Made by a program: the position numbers and the translations under genes. The notes beneath the pieces were generated by a model that worked only from the letters and a program-made list of their open reading frames with translations, was not told where the DNA came from and made no database searches. Source: CAWICD01 sp052267165 (GTDB taxonomy: Bacteria; Vulcanimicrobiota; Vulcanimicrobiia; Vulcanimicrobiales; Vulcanimicrobiaceae). Taken from it: DNA of 64,000 nt. This document shows positions 17,888 to 26,833 of the stretch, one piece after another. Position 1 is the first letter of the stretch. Each line of letters opens with the position of its first letter. The DNA is taken from NCBI GenBank assembly GCA_052267165.1, contig JBKQHO010000022.1:343557-407556 (forward strand), given 5' to 3'.

Positions 17888-18300
17888 GCCCAGGCCACTG
17901 GAAGGGCTTGCCACGCTTGCTCGAGCCATCCCACATCATTCTTGTGTCAAAGGCTCCCAAAAAGGGTGTTGGATGGATGCGCAGACCGACCTGGGCGGCG
18001 GATTCTAACTCGCTAGCAGAGGCGCGTCGCCGAGCCATTGCACGGTCGTGCGAGAACTCGGCGGCGCGGTTCCTCATCCGGCGAACCGCTATTTCCAAGA
18101 AACAGCGAAGCGACCGATTCGCGCCTGACAACTCCGGCCCAAGTGCTGCGAGTTGAGCCACGCAGATGCCGTATATAAGCACCGGCCGGCAGTATCAAGC
18201 TCTCAGCGGGCCGATTCACGCGCAACACTCCTGGCGTGAACCGCGCTCGATTTGGCCCACCCAAGCTCGCAACCTTAGCGACGCAGTGCGCTGTCGGTAG
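17888..18300. other. intergenic region without recognised gene
   Basis: About 410 bp between the lipoprotein gene and the LysR-type remnant. Short open frames on both strands (about 80-105 codons) show no ribosome site, no familiar motif and no neighbour logic, so I do not call them. It probably contains eroded sequence upstream of the pseudogene. Confidence 0.5.
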
Positions 18301-18684
18301 GGCCATGGAACGCGCCAACTTTCCACCCTCTCGCTCGTTCGCTTCGGAGCTGCCTGCGGAATGGCATGGCGGACGGCTGCGGACATGGTTTGTTCTCGGC
18401 TTTGGATCGAGCCGTCCTACGTCGAGGAGGTCGTCGACCGCGAGTCTGGGCTCGTGCTCGTCGCGGCCGGCTTAGCGTGCTGCATCGTGCCCGAGCAGGC
18501 GGCACAGAGCGAGGTGCGTCCCGGGGTCGGTTACGTGCCGATCAACTCCGACGTCCGCGTCCGGGTCGCCGCGGTATGGAACCGCCGTTCCGACGAACAC
18601 TTGTTGCGGCGAAGCTTCGTCGAGCTTCTGAGGTCGCCCGAAAGTGAGCTTGGACCGGAGCCGAGTTTGGCGGCATCACGGTAA
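18301..18684 (+). pseudogene. C-terminal fragment of a LysR-type regulator
   Basis: The frame opens just after an in-frame TAG at 18298. It reads like the last third of a LysR co-inducer domain: WIEPSYVEEVVDRESGLVLV, AAGLACCIVPEQAAQ and VRVRVAAVWNRRSDEHLLRR, then FVELLR. The helix-turn-helix DNA-binding domain and the first half of the effector domain are absent from the preceding sequence in any frame I read. At about 125 residues against about 300 for the family, this is a truncated remnant. Confidence 0.6.
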
Positions 18685-18720
18685 CACGCAGCGCACCGCC
18701 GCCGGCACTAGGCGGCGGGA

Positions 18721-19620
18721 TTATCGTCGCTTCAACTCTTCGAGCTCCTCGAGGGTTCGCGGCCAGTCCGATTTGAGCAGCCGTGAAAGGCTCCGGTCCG
18801 CAAGTAGCGTGCCGCCAGTCTGACAGCGCGCGCAATAGTTCGTCTCGTTGGACGCATAGCGAATCCTTTGCACGGGCCGGCCACACTCTGGACACGGCTG
18901 CCCAAAGCGGCCGTGGACGGCCATGTCCTTGCGAAACGCCGTCACCTTTTCCGGAAAGGCGCCGTTCGTCTCCGCCTGCAGCTTGTCCGTCCAAAACCGC
19001 AGCGTGGCGCGCGTCGCGTCGTACAAGCGCAGCCACTCTTGCGGGGTGAGTCTGCTCGTCAGCGCGACTGGCGAGAGCCGCGCCGCGTGTAAGATCTCGT
19101 CGGAGTACGCGTTTCCGATGCCGCCGATGATGCGCGGATCGGTGAGGGCGCGCTTGAGCGTGTGGTTCTCGGCACCGAGCGCCGCCCGAAATGCGTCGAG
19201 ATCGGCGGCGAAGACGTCGATTCCGCCGGGCTCGAGCGCGGCGAGCGCGCCTTCGCCGTGCAGCAGGTGCAGCGAAGCGCGCCTTTTGCTTCCGGCCTCG
19301 GTCAGCACCAGCGTCCCGTCGGGAAAGTCGAAGGCGGCCAACTCGTTACGGGCGGCGAGCCTCGCATTCGCCGGACGCCAGTGGAGACGACCGGCGATCA
19401 TGAGGTGGATGACGAGCCACAAGTCGCCGTCGAGTCCGAGCGCGATGCGCTTGCCGATTCGGCGCAGTTGCCGCACGACGCGGCCCTCGACCGCGGACAG
19501 CGGCGGATCTGCGGTCCGCAGCAAGGAGACGCTCGCAACAGAAACGCGTTCCAGCGGGCGGCCGAGGATTCGCTGCTCCAACGCGCTGATGTATGAGGAA
19601 ACGTCCGGCAGTTCCGGCAT
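18721..19620 (-). CDS. Fpg/Nei family DNA glycosylase
   Basis: Protein of 299 residues starting MPELPDVSSY: after Met removal Pro1 is the catalytic amine and Glu2 the general acid of the Fpg/Nei family. Other signatures: RRIGKRIALGL (conserved Lys), HLMIAGRLHW, RIIGGIGNAYSDEILHAARL in the H2TH region, and a C-terminal zinc finger (CPECG...CARCQ) with Arg. It removes oxidised bases and cleaves the abasic site. The MPELPD start and the sequence spacing suggest a divergent Nei-like subgroup rather than classical MutM. It is the only clearly intact conserved gene in the decayed 18.3-23.7 kb patch. Confidence 0.9.
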   Translation of the reverse strand: MPELPDVSSYISALEQRILGRPLERVSVASVSLLRTADPPLSAVEGRVVRQLRRIGKRIALGLDGDLWLVIHLMIAGRLHWRPANARLAARNELAAFDFPDGTLVLTEAGSKRRASLHLLHGEGALAALEPGGIDVFAADLDAFRAALGAENHTLKRALTDPRIIGGIGNAYSDEILHAARLSPVALTSRLTPQEWLRLYDATRATLRFWTDKLQAETNGAFPEKVTAFRKDMAVHGRFGQPCPECGRPVQRIRYASNETNYCARCQTGGTLLADRSLSRLLKSDWPRTLEELEELKRR

Positions 19621-19692
19621 CCGTCCCCTTTCTATGCCGAGCTCAGGTTCCTCCAGCCGCCCGAATGCCGCGCCGCCCCGCTCAAGCGGCCT

Positions 19693-20096
19693 TTAGGCGC
19701 TGGCGCGGCCGGCCATTACCGGCGAGTGCAAGCCGTGGATGTTGCCCTCGAAATCTTTGAACGTTGCCCAGCCGCCCCGCGGCTCCGCGCGCGGGTCCTC
19801 CTCAAATTCGACGCGGCGGCTGCGAGTTGCTTCTGGCTCGTAAAGGCGTCGTCGACCTCCATGAACACGCCGCTGAAGCTGCCCACTTTGTCAGGGGACC
19901 AATTCGGCGTTCCCTTTGAAAGCGTCAACGACGTCTGCGCGCCGGCCGGCGCCACGGTCACCCAACGAGCCTCGTCGCCCATCGGCACGTCCATCGTCTT
20001 GTCGTTCGTCAGAGAAGTCGACACCGACGCGAGGCGCGGGATGCTGTAGCACAATGCGAGAGCCCGCGAGAGCAGCCCGGAAAAGGACGACTTCAA
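19693..20096 (-). pseudogene. frameshifted VOC (glyoxalase/bleomycin-resistance) family gene
   Basis: In one frame the sequence reads TNDKTMDVPMGDEARWVTVA then GSFSGVFMEVDD, typical of VOC proteins. It then runs into junk, while the neighbouring frame continues with RVEFEEDPRAEPRGGWATFK and DFEGNIHGLHSP, the expected end of the fold. The switch lies at about 19813-19823 and is explained by one missing base. The N-terminal beta-alpha part is not recognisable upstream either, so the damage may be more than one indel. A sequencing error is possible for the single shift. Confidence 0.6.
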
Positions 20097-20389
20097 GAAT
20101 CCTTGGCCTTCAGATACGGGGAGAGATTCAAACCGTGCACCTGGGCTAGCGATTCAGGGTTGGGTTGTAGGCAATCTTCCCCCGGCGACTAATGTGTCAA
20201 CCCATTTGCGTCAGCCTTGGCCATTGTCAACCAGGTCGCATGTCGTGAGTTATTGCACACGCTCCACCGCGCTCACAGCCTGTGAATAAGACAGCGGAGC
20301 TGTTAGTCGACAGGCTACTGACAGAAAAGTAGTCACTACTCACCGTCTATTCAAGAGCTATCCGAGAACGAGGGGCCAAGTATCCTGAC
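20097..20389. other. AT-richer intergenic region
   Basis: About 290 bp without a credible gene. Base composition is visibly more AT-rich than the rest of the window, continuing into the two orphan genes that follow. There is a small palindrome (AGTAGTCACTACT) near 20326-20338. No recombinase target or tRNA end is recognised. Confidence 0.4.
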
Positions 20390-20671
20390 ATGAATTCCCC
20401 CGGTTTCACGCTCGTTCTAACAAAGGGCGTCCACTTAGTATCCGATGAGATCGCCCAATGCATTGTGAGCGCAATTCGCGCGGGCGAACCGCTCGTCGAA
20501 GTAGACCTCGACTTGTTCGGACGATCCGCAATGCGGAGGAGCACAACGATCGTAGTCGCTCACGTCGTCGCACTAACGAGGAATATTCCGACGCCGATTC
20601 CTGAGCAATCCTGCTCGACTCCCTCCGGTGAAAGGGTTACTTCAATTTCGACGAGAGCCAAGCGAGCTTAG
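20390..20671 (+). CDS. small orphan protein
   Basis: Open frame of 93 codons. The first 65 residues look protein-like (FTLVLTKGVHLVSDEIAQCI, AIRAGEPLVEVDLDLFGRSA, STTIVVAHVVALTRN), with alternating hydrophobics suggesting a small beta-alpha fold; the tail after PTPIPEQ looks disordered. I do not recognise a family. Codon choice is less GC-biased than in neighbours. It converges with and overlaps by 4 bp the reverse-strand gene that follows. Both lie in the AT-richer insert. Confidence 0.45.
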   Translation: MNSPGFTLVLTKGVHLVSDEIAQCIVSAIRAGEPLVEVDLDLFGRSAMRRSTTIVVAHVVALTRNIPTPIPEQSCSTPSGERVTSISTRAKRA

Positions 20672-21309
20672 CCGGTCGTTCCATATCGCTGTAGTGCAGA
20701 GGATAGCCGTGATGCGAGCTCTTGCGCAAGAGCCCAACTGTTCTCGCGAGCGGCAACCTCCTCGTTGCCATCAAAATGGACCTGGATGTATCGCTTGATG
20801 GCACCGTTGACGCCAAACTTTTCGAATTGCTTCGTGTCTGCGAGGCAGTGCCCACAAATCGCGAAGACAAAGCGGTCTTGAATGAAGTCGCGAAGCTCCG
20901 GGGTTAAGCCCGGTTCAATTAGAGCGATCAGCTCTTCCGGAATTCCAATCGTCGGCTCGACGCGACTGTCCCAGACCTCACGAGTAGCCTCGTCGTGTGC
21001 GTCGTACCAAACATGCCCTGATGGCTCATCTAACATTGCCGTCGCAAGGTCGGGCCGATGATTGCGTAGCCAATTTAGCTTGGCTGTAGCATCCCAACCG
21101 GCTGCCGCTGCGTCAGTGTTGCAAAATTCACAACCTTCAGCCGCGCTCGCTCTGATCATCGCCGCGTCACTCATAAACAAGTCATACGTTGCCAATTCGC
21201 CAGCTTCGATGTACATGCCATGGATTATCTCTTTGCGATGACGAAGTTCCCCGCGAACGCAAGTTCGCATTACGTCGGCACTACATATTGTATGTAGATC
21301 TTCTTCCAC
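20668..21309 (-). CDS. orphan protein with two CxxC pairs
   Basis: Open frame of 213 codons, not recognised. It contains CEFC at about residue 60 and CGHC at about 152, four cysteines that could bind one zinc, and a generally helical, acidic sequence (GIPEELIALIEPGLTPELRD, FIQDRFVFAICGHCLADTKQ). The GTG at 21309 is the longest start; ATGs at 21270 and 21216 are alternatives and no strong ribosome site decides. Base composition is distinctly more AT-rich than the window average, suggesting recent acquisition. A hairpin and an SDR pseudogene lie upstream. Confidence 0.55.
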   Translation of the reverse strand: MEEDLHTICSADVMRTCVRGELRHRKEIIHGMYIEAGELATYDLFMSDAAMIRASAAEGCEFCNTDAAAAGWDATAKLNWLRNHRPDLATAMLDEPSGHVWYDAHDEATREVWDSRVEPTIGIPEELIALIEPGLTPELRDFIQDRFVFAICGHCLADTKQFEKFGVNGAIKRYIQVHFDGNEEVAARENSWALAQELASRLSSALQRYGTTG

Positions 21310-21392
21310 TACTAGCTATACCATGTTCGCATGGAAGACAGTATGCGCGTCCTCCGCTGCGTCGAAATTCCCGGGCCGCGGAGGCCTTAACA

Positions 21393-21416
21393 GGGTGCGG
21401 GGGTTTTTCCGCACCC
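21393..21416 (-). terminator. 8-bp hairpin downstream of the SDR pseudogene
   Basis: Perfect stem GGGTGCGG / CCGCACCC with an 8-nt loop containing TTTTT (on +). It lies 10 bp after the reverse-strand SDR reading frame, in the place of a terminator, but no U-run follows the stem on that strand. Confidence 0.4.
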
Positions 21417-21425
21417 GCCCCTAGA

Positions 21426-22002
21426 CTAGAGCGCGATGCCCGAGAGCTCCCGGCAGGCCTCGATGAGCCGATCTTGTTCGGCGACGTCCTTGGCTTCCGG
21501 GTTCGGCGCGCGCGAGTGAAGATGATAAAAGTACCGGCCCGTGACCCGCGCCGCGGGATCGTCGCTGACCGCGAGCCGGACCTGCGTGCGGTGAGCTTGG
21601 TCGATGTCGTCGGGCGCGCCCGGGCCGCCCATACGCGTCGGCACCCAGCCGGGCTCGACCGCGTTGGAGAGGACGCGGGGCCACAGCCGGGCGACGGCAA
21701 ACGCCAGCAAGACGTCGTGCAGTTTGCTTTCCGCATAGGCCTCGATACCCGACGCCGGCGTTATGAATCACCGCGTCCATTCGGCCGAGTTGATTGACCT
21801 GCTCGGCGACGCTCCGCATCCCGGCAATCCTGGAGAGATCGCCGGTGACGACTGCCGCGGCTCGAGGTAGCGCTTTGCCGGCGTCCTCCGCGCGAGCCCG
21901 ATCCCGCGCGTGCAAGATGACCTCATGGCCTTGCTCGACGAGAAGCCGGCCAGCCATCAGTCCTAAGCCAGTTGACGATCCGGAAACGAACACGCGCGAC
22001 AT
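21426..22002 (-). pseudogene. short-chain dehydrogenase/reductase with internal deletion
   Basis: The N-terminal half is a clean Rossmann SDR: MSRVFVSGSSTGLGLMAGRL, VTGDLSRIAGMRSV, MDAVIHNAGVGY. Directly after NAGVGY the frame fails, and in another frame the protein resumes at AYAESKLHDVLLAFAVARLW and runs to the end (SNAVEPGWVPTRMGGPG, VTGRYFYHL). The catalytic Tyr-x3-Lys (YAESK) survives, but roughly 60 residues that normally separate NAG from YxxxK, including the catalytic Ser, are missing at about 21740-21755. A deletion of this size is not a sequencing indel, so this is a true pseudogene. Confidence 0.8.
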
Positions 22003-22294
22003 TACAGCTCTCCCAGCGGCGAGCGAGCGTCTCTCTCATTGCGAACGAAGACCCCTGCCGACGCCGAGCCGTTCGCTTTGGGAGAAAGTTACTCGACCCA
22101 GAGACAGCTCGCCCAGGTAGCAAGCATTACGACCGTTGCATGACCGGCTAGCTCTGAGCACGCATCACGTCGATGGCGACTCCGAGGTCGCTGAAACCGA
22201 AATCGTCTTTAACCTGTAGGTCTCAAAGACGCAACTCGAACAGTCGAGGTCCGCTGTTTTGTCGACCGTCCCGGAATTCGAACTTGCCGACTGA

Positions 22295-23728
22295 GGCAAA
22301 AGGCGTTCGCGTGCTCGATGCCGTGGGGTCGCGGCAGCCGTCTTCGCGTTCCTTTGCTTTGCACTTTGCAGCACGGGCGCCGACGCAGCGACGCAAGCAG
22401 CGACGGTGCCAGCCGTGGACGCGCCGCCCTCGCTCGATCCGCAAGCGCCTGCCTCGGCTTGGCCACGGGAGCCGTCGCTCTCGCTTCCTTGGGACGTCGT
22501 TAACGTCCGGTCCGCTCCCGAGCCGACCACCCTGCTGCTCGCGACCGACGGCCGCTTCCTCTATGTCCGCTTCGAGGCCATGCAACGCGGCTCGATTGTC
22601 GCGACGCAACACAGCAACGACACGATAACCGGCGGCAGCCAGAGCTCCAACGGCAGCCTCTCGTGGAGCAGCGACGATGCGGTCTGGGTCGATCTCTGGG
22701 CCCACCGGCCCGACCGGGTTCGAGTATCAGTTCGAAGCGAATCCGAGCGGTTCGCACAACGAGAGCTCCACCGAGAACGCCGCGTTCGCATCTCACTGGG
22801 AATCGCGCGGCGTCGCTCGTGACGGCGGCTACACGGTGACCATGGCCATCCCGATCAACGTTATGCACGGCGCGCACAGCGGCAAGTGGCGGGCGCAGTT
22901 CATTCGCTACGTTCGCGCAACCGGCGCCGAGGACGTCTGGTCCTACGACGCCGCGCAAACCCGGTGGACGGCTACGTGGCACATCCGGGCATCGCGGGCT
23001 ATGCGCTCTATTCGGCACGCATTTGGACCTTCGCGCCCTCGAGCGTGCTCGCTTCCGCCGGCGTCAGCGGCGTCGTGGATCGGTATCAAGGCCCGACATA
23101 CGGCCAGGCGCAGAGCGACAACCAGTTGCTCTTCGACGTTCTCACCAAGAGCGCATGGGATCTTCAGCTCTACTCCGGCTCCGACTACTGGCGCTTCGGC
23201 TCGATCCTTTCGCCGATCTCTCAGAATGCCGGCTTCAGCCTGACGCACCACAGCGGATTGCAGACGAACAACTCCAATAACTTTCCGGCGCACGGGACGT
23301 CCGCCACGCCGACGGAGATTCAATATTCGACCGGCCGTTACGGCGATGGACGCCTCGATACGTGGTTTCGCACGTCGAGCGTCCGGGTCGGTTCCAAGGG
23401 AACGGTTACGCTCACGGTCGACAACACGTCGCTGTGGTCGCCGGCGGGACCCGACAACATCCAATGGTTTGACGGAATCGCCTACTCCTATCAGATCAAT
23501 CGTGAATCGTCGTTCGCGGTCGGTCTACGGCGCGTCATCGGCTTGCCGCCGCAGCCGAACGGCGGCGGCAACTGCGCCGGCACCTGCTCGAACGTCTCGA
23601 TCGCCTATCACTTGCGCCCGCAGAACGAAGAGTTCTACTTTGCTTACGGCAACCCGAATACGCTCGTGACGGTCCCGCAAGCGCTTCTGAAGGTCATCTT
23701 CTACCTGGGAGGACAGAAGGGCACCTAG
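22295..23728 (+). pseudogene. secreted protein gene with two single-base frameshifts
   Basis: Three adjacent frames join into one protein of about 475 residues: a signal-like segment (GVAAAVFAFLCFALCSTGAD), a part like the CBM9/DOMON-type domains of carbohydrate-active proteins (LLLATDGRFLYVRFEAMQRG, DDAVWVDLW), a second part (GFEYQFEANPSGSHNESS, YTVTMAIPINVMHGAHSGKW), and a beta-rich C-terminal part (GYALYSARIWTFAPSSVLAS, LQTNNSNNFPAHGTSATPTE). The shifts fall near 22700 (one extra G in TGGGCCC) and near 22968 (one C missing from ACCC). No start codon precedes the signal segment in frame, so the 5' end is also damaged. Two homopolymer indels could be sequence error. Confidence 0.6.
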
Positions 23729-23785
23729 CCCTCGGTCAGAGCGAACGTAGGAGCGACGCCGCCGGCGAGCCAACGTCGCGTGCCT

Positions 23786-25270
23786 ATGGCCAACGCGTCA
23801 TCTTCGCCGAGCCTGATCGCGCGGCTGTTTGCGACCGCTTCGATCGAGCGTCTGCGCGAGGAGGGGCAGCGCAAGCACTTGCGGCGCGCTCTGAGAGGGG
23901 GCGACCTCATCTCGATCGGCCTCGGTACCATGATCGGCGGCGGCATCTTCACGACGATCGGCCCGGGCGTCGCCAAAGCCGGCCCGGCGATCATCATCTC
24001 GTTCGTGCTCGCCGGCCTCGCTTCAATGTTCGCCGCGCTCTGCTACGCGGAGCTCGGCTCGATGGTCCCGATTGCCGGCAGCGCGTACACGTACGCGTAC
24101 GCGACGCTCGGCCAAGTCGTGGCCTGGATCATCGGCTGGGATTTGATTCTCGAGTACGGGATCAGCGCGGCGCCGGTCGCCCAGCAGTTTTCCGCGGCGC
24201 TCCAGGGTGCGCTCGGCTCGTTCGGCTTCGCTTTGCCGGAAGCTTTCCAGCAGGCGCAGCTCGTGTACCACGGCCCGTGGTGGGCATTCTGGCAGTGGAA
24301 CCTCGCGGGCTCGCAGTGCGACCTCATCGGGGCCGCATTCGTGCTCTTGCTGTCGGGTCTGCTCGCGCTCGGCATACGCGAGACCGCGACCTCCAACAAC
24401 GTGTTCGTCGTCGTGAAGATCGGCGCACTCGTTGTCTTCGTGATCGCAGGCTTGAGCCTCGTGCATCCGAGTTACCTGCACCCGTTCGCGCCGCTGGGCT
24501 GGGGACGCATCGCCTTCGGCGCAAGCGGCAACGGCATCGTGCCGGCCGCGGCGCTGGTCTTCTTCACCTACATCGGCTTCGATGCCGCGACGACGACCGC
24601 CGAGGAGACCCGCAATCCCAGCCGCGACGTCCCGGTCGGGGTGCTCGGCTCGCTTGCGATCGGGACGCTGATCTACTGCACCGTGGCGATCGTGCTGGTC
24701 TCCATCGTACCCTGGCAGAAGGTCGACCCGAACAACGCGCTCGTCGCGGCGCTCGCGCCGTTGCACAACCCGCTGATCACCTGGATCATCACCATCGGCG
24801 TCCTCGCCGGCACGACGAGCGTCGCCTTGACTTCGCTGCTCGGCCAGACCCGCATCTTTTACGTGATGGCCCGCGACGGGATGCTTCCGCCGTTCGTCGC
24901 CGCGGTCAATCCGCGTTTCAAGACGCCGGCCCGCATGACGATGATCACCGGCGTCGTCGTCGCAGCGCTGACGCTGATCGTCCCGCTCGACGCCTTGCTC
25001 GAGCTCGTCAACATCGGGACCTTCAGCGCGTTCATCATCGTCTGCGCGGGCGTCATCGTGCTGCGCTATCGCAGGCCCGAGCTGCCCCGCCCCTTCCGCT
25101 CGCCGTTCGTTCCGGTCTTCCCGATCTGCGGGATCTTGCTCTCGCTCTTTCTCTCCACCGTCGGGCTCGGTCAGTTCACCTGGTTACGGTTCGTGGTGTG
25201 GCTGATCGTCGGGATGGCGATATACTTCTCGTACGGCTTTCGCCGCACTCGCCCGGAACTGCCCATCTGA
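23786..25270 (+). CDS. APC-superfamily amino acid permease
   Basis: Protein of 494 residues with about 12-14 hydrophobic segments. The N-terminal GDLISIGLGTMIGGGIFTTI is the substrate-binding glycine motif of TM1 in APC transporters, followed by CYAELGSMVPIAGSAYTYAY and, later, FFTYIGFDAATTTAEETRNP, typical of the cationic amino-acid transporter (CAT/YfnA-like) group. The substrate could be arginine, lysine or a broader set; not decided here. The ATG at 23786 is preferred over a GTG two codons earlier. It converges with a P1 peptidase gene, which could supply amino acids for uptake. Confidence 0.9.
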   Translation: MANASSSPSLIARLFATASIERLREEGQRKHLRRALRGGDLISIGLGTMIGGGIFTTIGPGVAKAGPAIIISFVLAGLASMFAALCYAELGSMVPIAGSAYTYAYATLGQVVAWIIGWDLILEYGISAAPVAQQFSAALQGALGSFGFALPEAFQQAQLVYHGPWWAFWQWNLAGSQCDLIGAAFVLLLSGLLALGIRETATSNNVFVVVKIGALVVFVIAGLSLVHPSYLHPFAPLGWGRIAFGASGNGIVPAAALVFFTYIGFDAATTTAEETRNPSRDVPVGVLGSLAIGTLIYCTVAIVLVSIVPWQKVDPNNALVAALAPLHNPLITWIITIGVLAGTTSVALTSLLGQTRIFYVMARDGMLPPFVAAVNPRFKTPARMTMITGVVVAALTLIVPLDALLELVNIGTFSAFIIVCAGVIVLRYRRPELPRPFRSPFVPVFPICGILLSLFLSTVGLGQFTWLRFVVWLIVGMAIYFSYGFRRTRPELPI

Positions 25271-25292
25271 CGCGGGCAACTGCAACCGGAGC

Positions 25293-26633
25293 CTACCGCG
25301 CCGGAGAGGGCCCCGGAGGTTCCTGCGGGACGCTTCGCATGGTCTCAAGCAAGCTGCGAACGCGCGCTGCCGGCAACGCGAAGAACGTGCGACCGTCGAT
25401 GCCGGTCATCGTGCGAGCCGAGAGCAGCGCATCGGCGACGGCAGCCTCGGTCGCCTCGGCGGCCGCTTCGTAGAGCTCGTCGAGCGCGGCGTCGTCGCGC
25501 AGAATCGTGAACTGACGCGTCTTCGGCTCGTCCCGCGGATACGTCACGGTGGTGCTGAAGGCTAGGAACAAGTCGCCGCTCGACGTGCGCGAGGTGGCGC
25601 CGGTGCGGCCCAGGCCGAGCATCGCGCGCTTCGCCAGGGCATGCAGCTGGCGCGACTCGAGCGGGGCGTCGGTGGCCACGATCACGATGATGCTGCCGTC
25701 GCCAGCATGTCCGCGTGTCGGCGCGGTCGCGCCCTCGTGCGGGATGATCGGCCGGTAGTCGCCTTCCATGGCGCGGCCGATCGGCGCGCCGTCGATGCGC
25801 AGATCCCGGCGCGGCTGCGAGCCGACGTTGGCATTGACCAGTACGCCGACGGTATACGCGTCGGGCTGCGCGCTCGTGCGCCGAGATGCCGAGCCGATCC
25901 CGCCCTTGAGCCCGAACGCCAGCATGCCCGTGCCCGCCCCGACGTTGCCGCGCGCGAACACGGGTGATGCGCCGTCGAGCGCGCGCGCGACGTCGGCCGA
26001 GTCGATGTGCCGTCCCTGGATATCGTTGAGGAAGCCGTCGTCGCACTCCGCCACGACCGGCAGCGGCACGTCGTCCGAGATGCCGATGTCGGGATGCTTC
26101 TTGACGAGCCACGTTATGACGCCGTCACTTGCGCGAGGCACGGCGAGGGTATCGGTCAAGACGATCGGGGTTTCCAGAAAGCCGGCTTCGTTGACCCAGT
26201 GGCTTCCCGTCATTTCCCCGTTGCCGTTGAGCGATTCGAAGGCCGCCGCGACGCGCGTGCTCCACGGGTCGTCATTGGGGAGAATCGCCGTGACGCCGGT
26301 GCGGATCGGGCCGATACCCGGACGCAGCGGCCCGGAACCTTCGATCTTGGTGACGTGACCGACGCGCACTCCGGCGACGTCCCCGATGCCGTCGGTCGGC
26401 CCCGGCGGAAGCGTTCCAATACGGATACCGTCGAGATTTGCGCGAGCCTCAAGCATGCCCACGAGGGCGAACACGAGGGCCGCCACGACGGCGGCGCGGT
26501 GAAATGCGCTCGAGCGGCGAGCGCACGCGCATCGGCTCCGAGAGTCCTCGCCGGGCGGCAGCTCGATCACTTTCCCGTTTCGCTCTCCGTGCGCCGCAAA
26601 GCGCCGCTTCTTCACGTCTTCCGTAAGCCGCAT
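25293..26633 (-). CDS. P1 family peptidase (DmpA/BapA-type aminopeptidase)
   Basis: Protein of 446 residues from the ATG at 26633, which has a GGCAGGAG ribosome site; a GTG 21 bp upstream is the longer option. A membrane or signal segment (AAVVAALVFALVGMLEARA) follows a charged leader. The enzyme part is characteristic: GDVAGVRVGHVT, TGVTAILPN, LNGNGEMTGSHWVNEAGFLE, NVGAGTGMLAFGLKGGIGSA, where the Gly-Ser pair is the expected self-cleavage site exposing the nucleophilic Ser, and GDGSIIVIVATDAPL. These enzymes release N-terminal residues, including D- or beta-amino acids. It converges with the amino-acid permease gene. Confidence 0.85.
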   Translation of the reverse strand: MRLTEDVKKRRFAAHGERNGKVIELPPGEDSRSRCACARRSSAFHRAAVVAALVFALVGMLEARANLDGIRIGTLPPGPTDGIGDVAGVRVGHVTKIEGSGPLRPGIGPIRTGVTAILPNDDPWSTRVAAAFESLNGNGEMTGSHWVNEAGFLETPIVLTDTLAVPRASDGVITWLVKKHPDIGISDDVPLPVVAECDDGFLNDIQGRHIDSADVARALDGASPVFARGNVGAGTGMLAFGLKGGIGSASRRTSAQPDAYTVGVLVNANVGSQPRRDLRIDGAPIGRAMEGDYRPIIPHEGATAPTRGHAGDGSIIVIVATDAPLESRQLHALAKRAMLGLGRTGATSRTSSGDLFLAFSTTVTYPRDEPKTRQFTILRDDAALDELYEAAAEATEAAVADALLSARTMTGIDGRTFFALPAARVRSLLETMRSVPQEPPGPSPAR

Positions 26634-26833
26634 TGCGAGCAACTCCTGCCACACGATAGAGCCGCCGAGGGCGCTAACCTAACTAAACGCGCGAGTGTGA
26701 AGCGGCTCATGCCTACGCAGAGATAACGGCCCGCGCGGGCTCTTGGCTCACTTCGAGCCGGCCAAGTTGGGAAAAGCCAGCACCCGACGGCCGAAGGTGA
26801 TATTTCCTCGAGAATACAGAAGAGGACGAGGCC

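Noticed and set aside
17868..18182. Reverse-strand open frame of about 104 codons
   Set aside because: No ribosome site, no motif, overlaps the lipoprotein gene's 3' end; looks like chance in GC-rich DNA.
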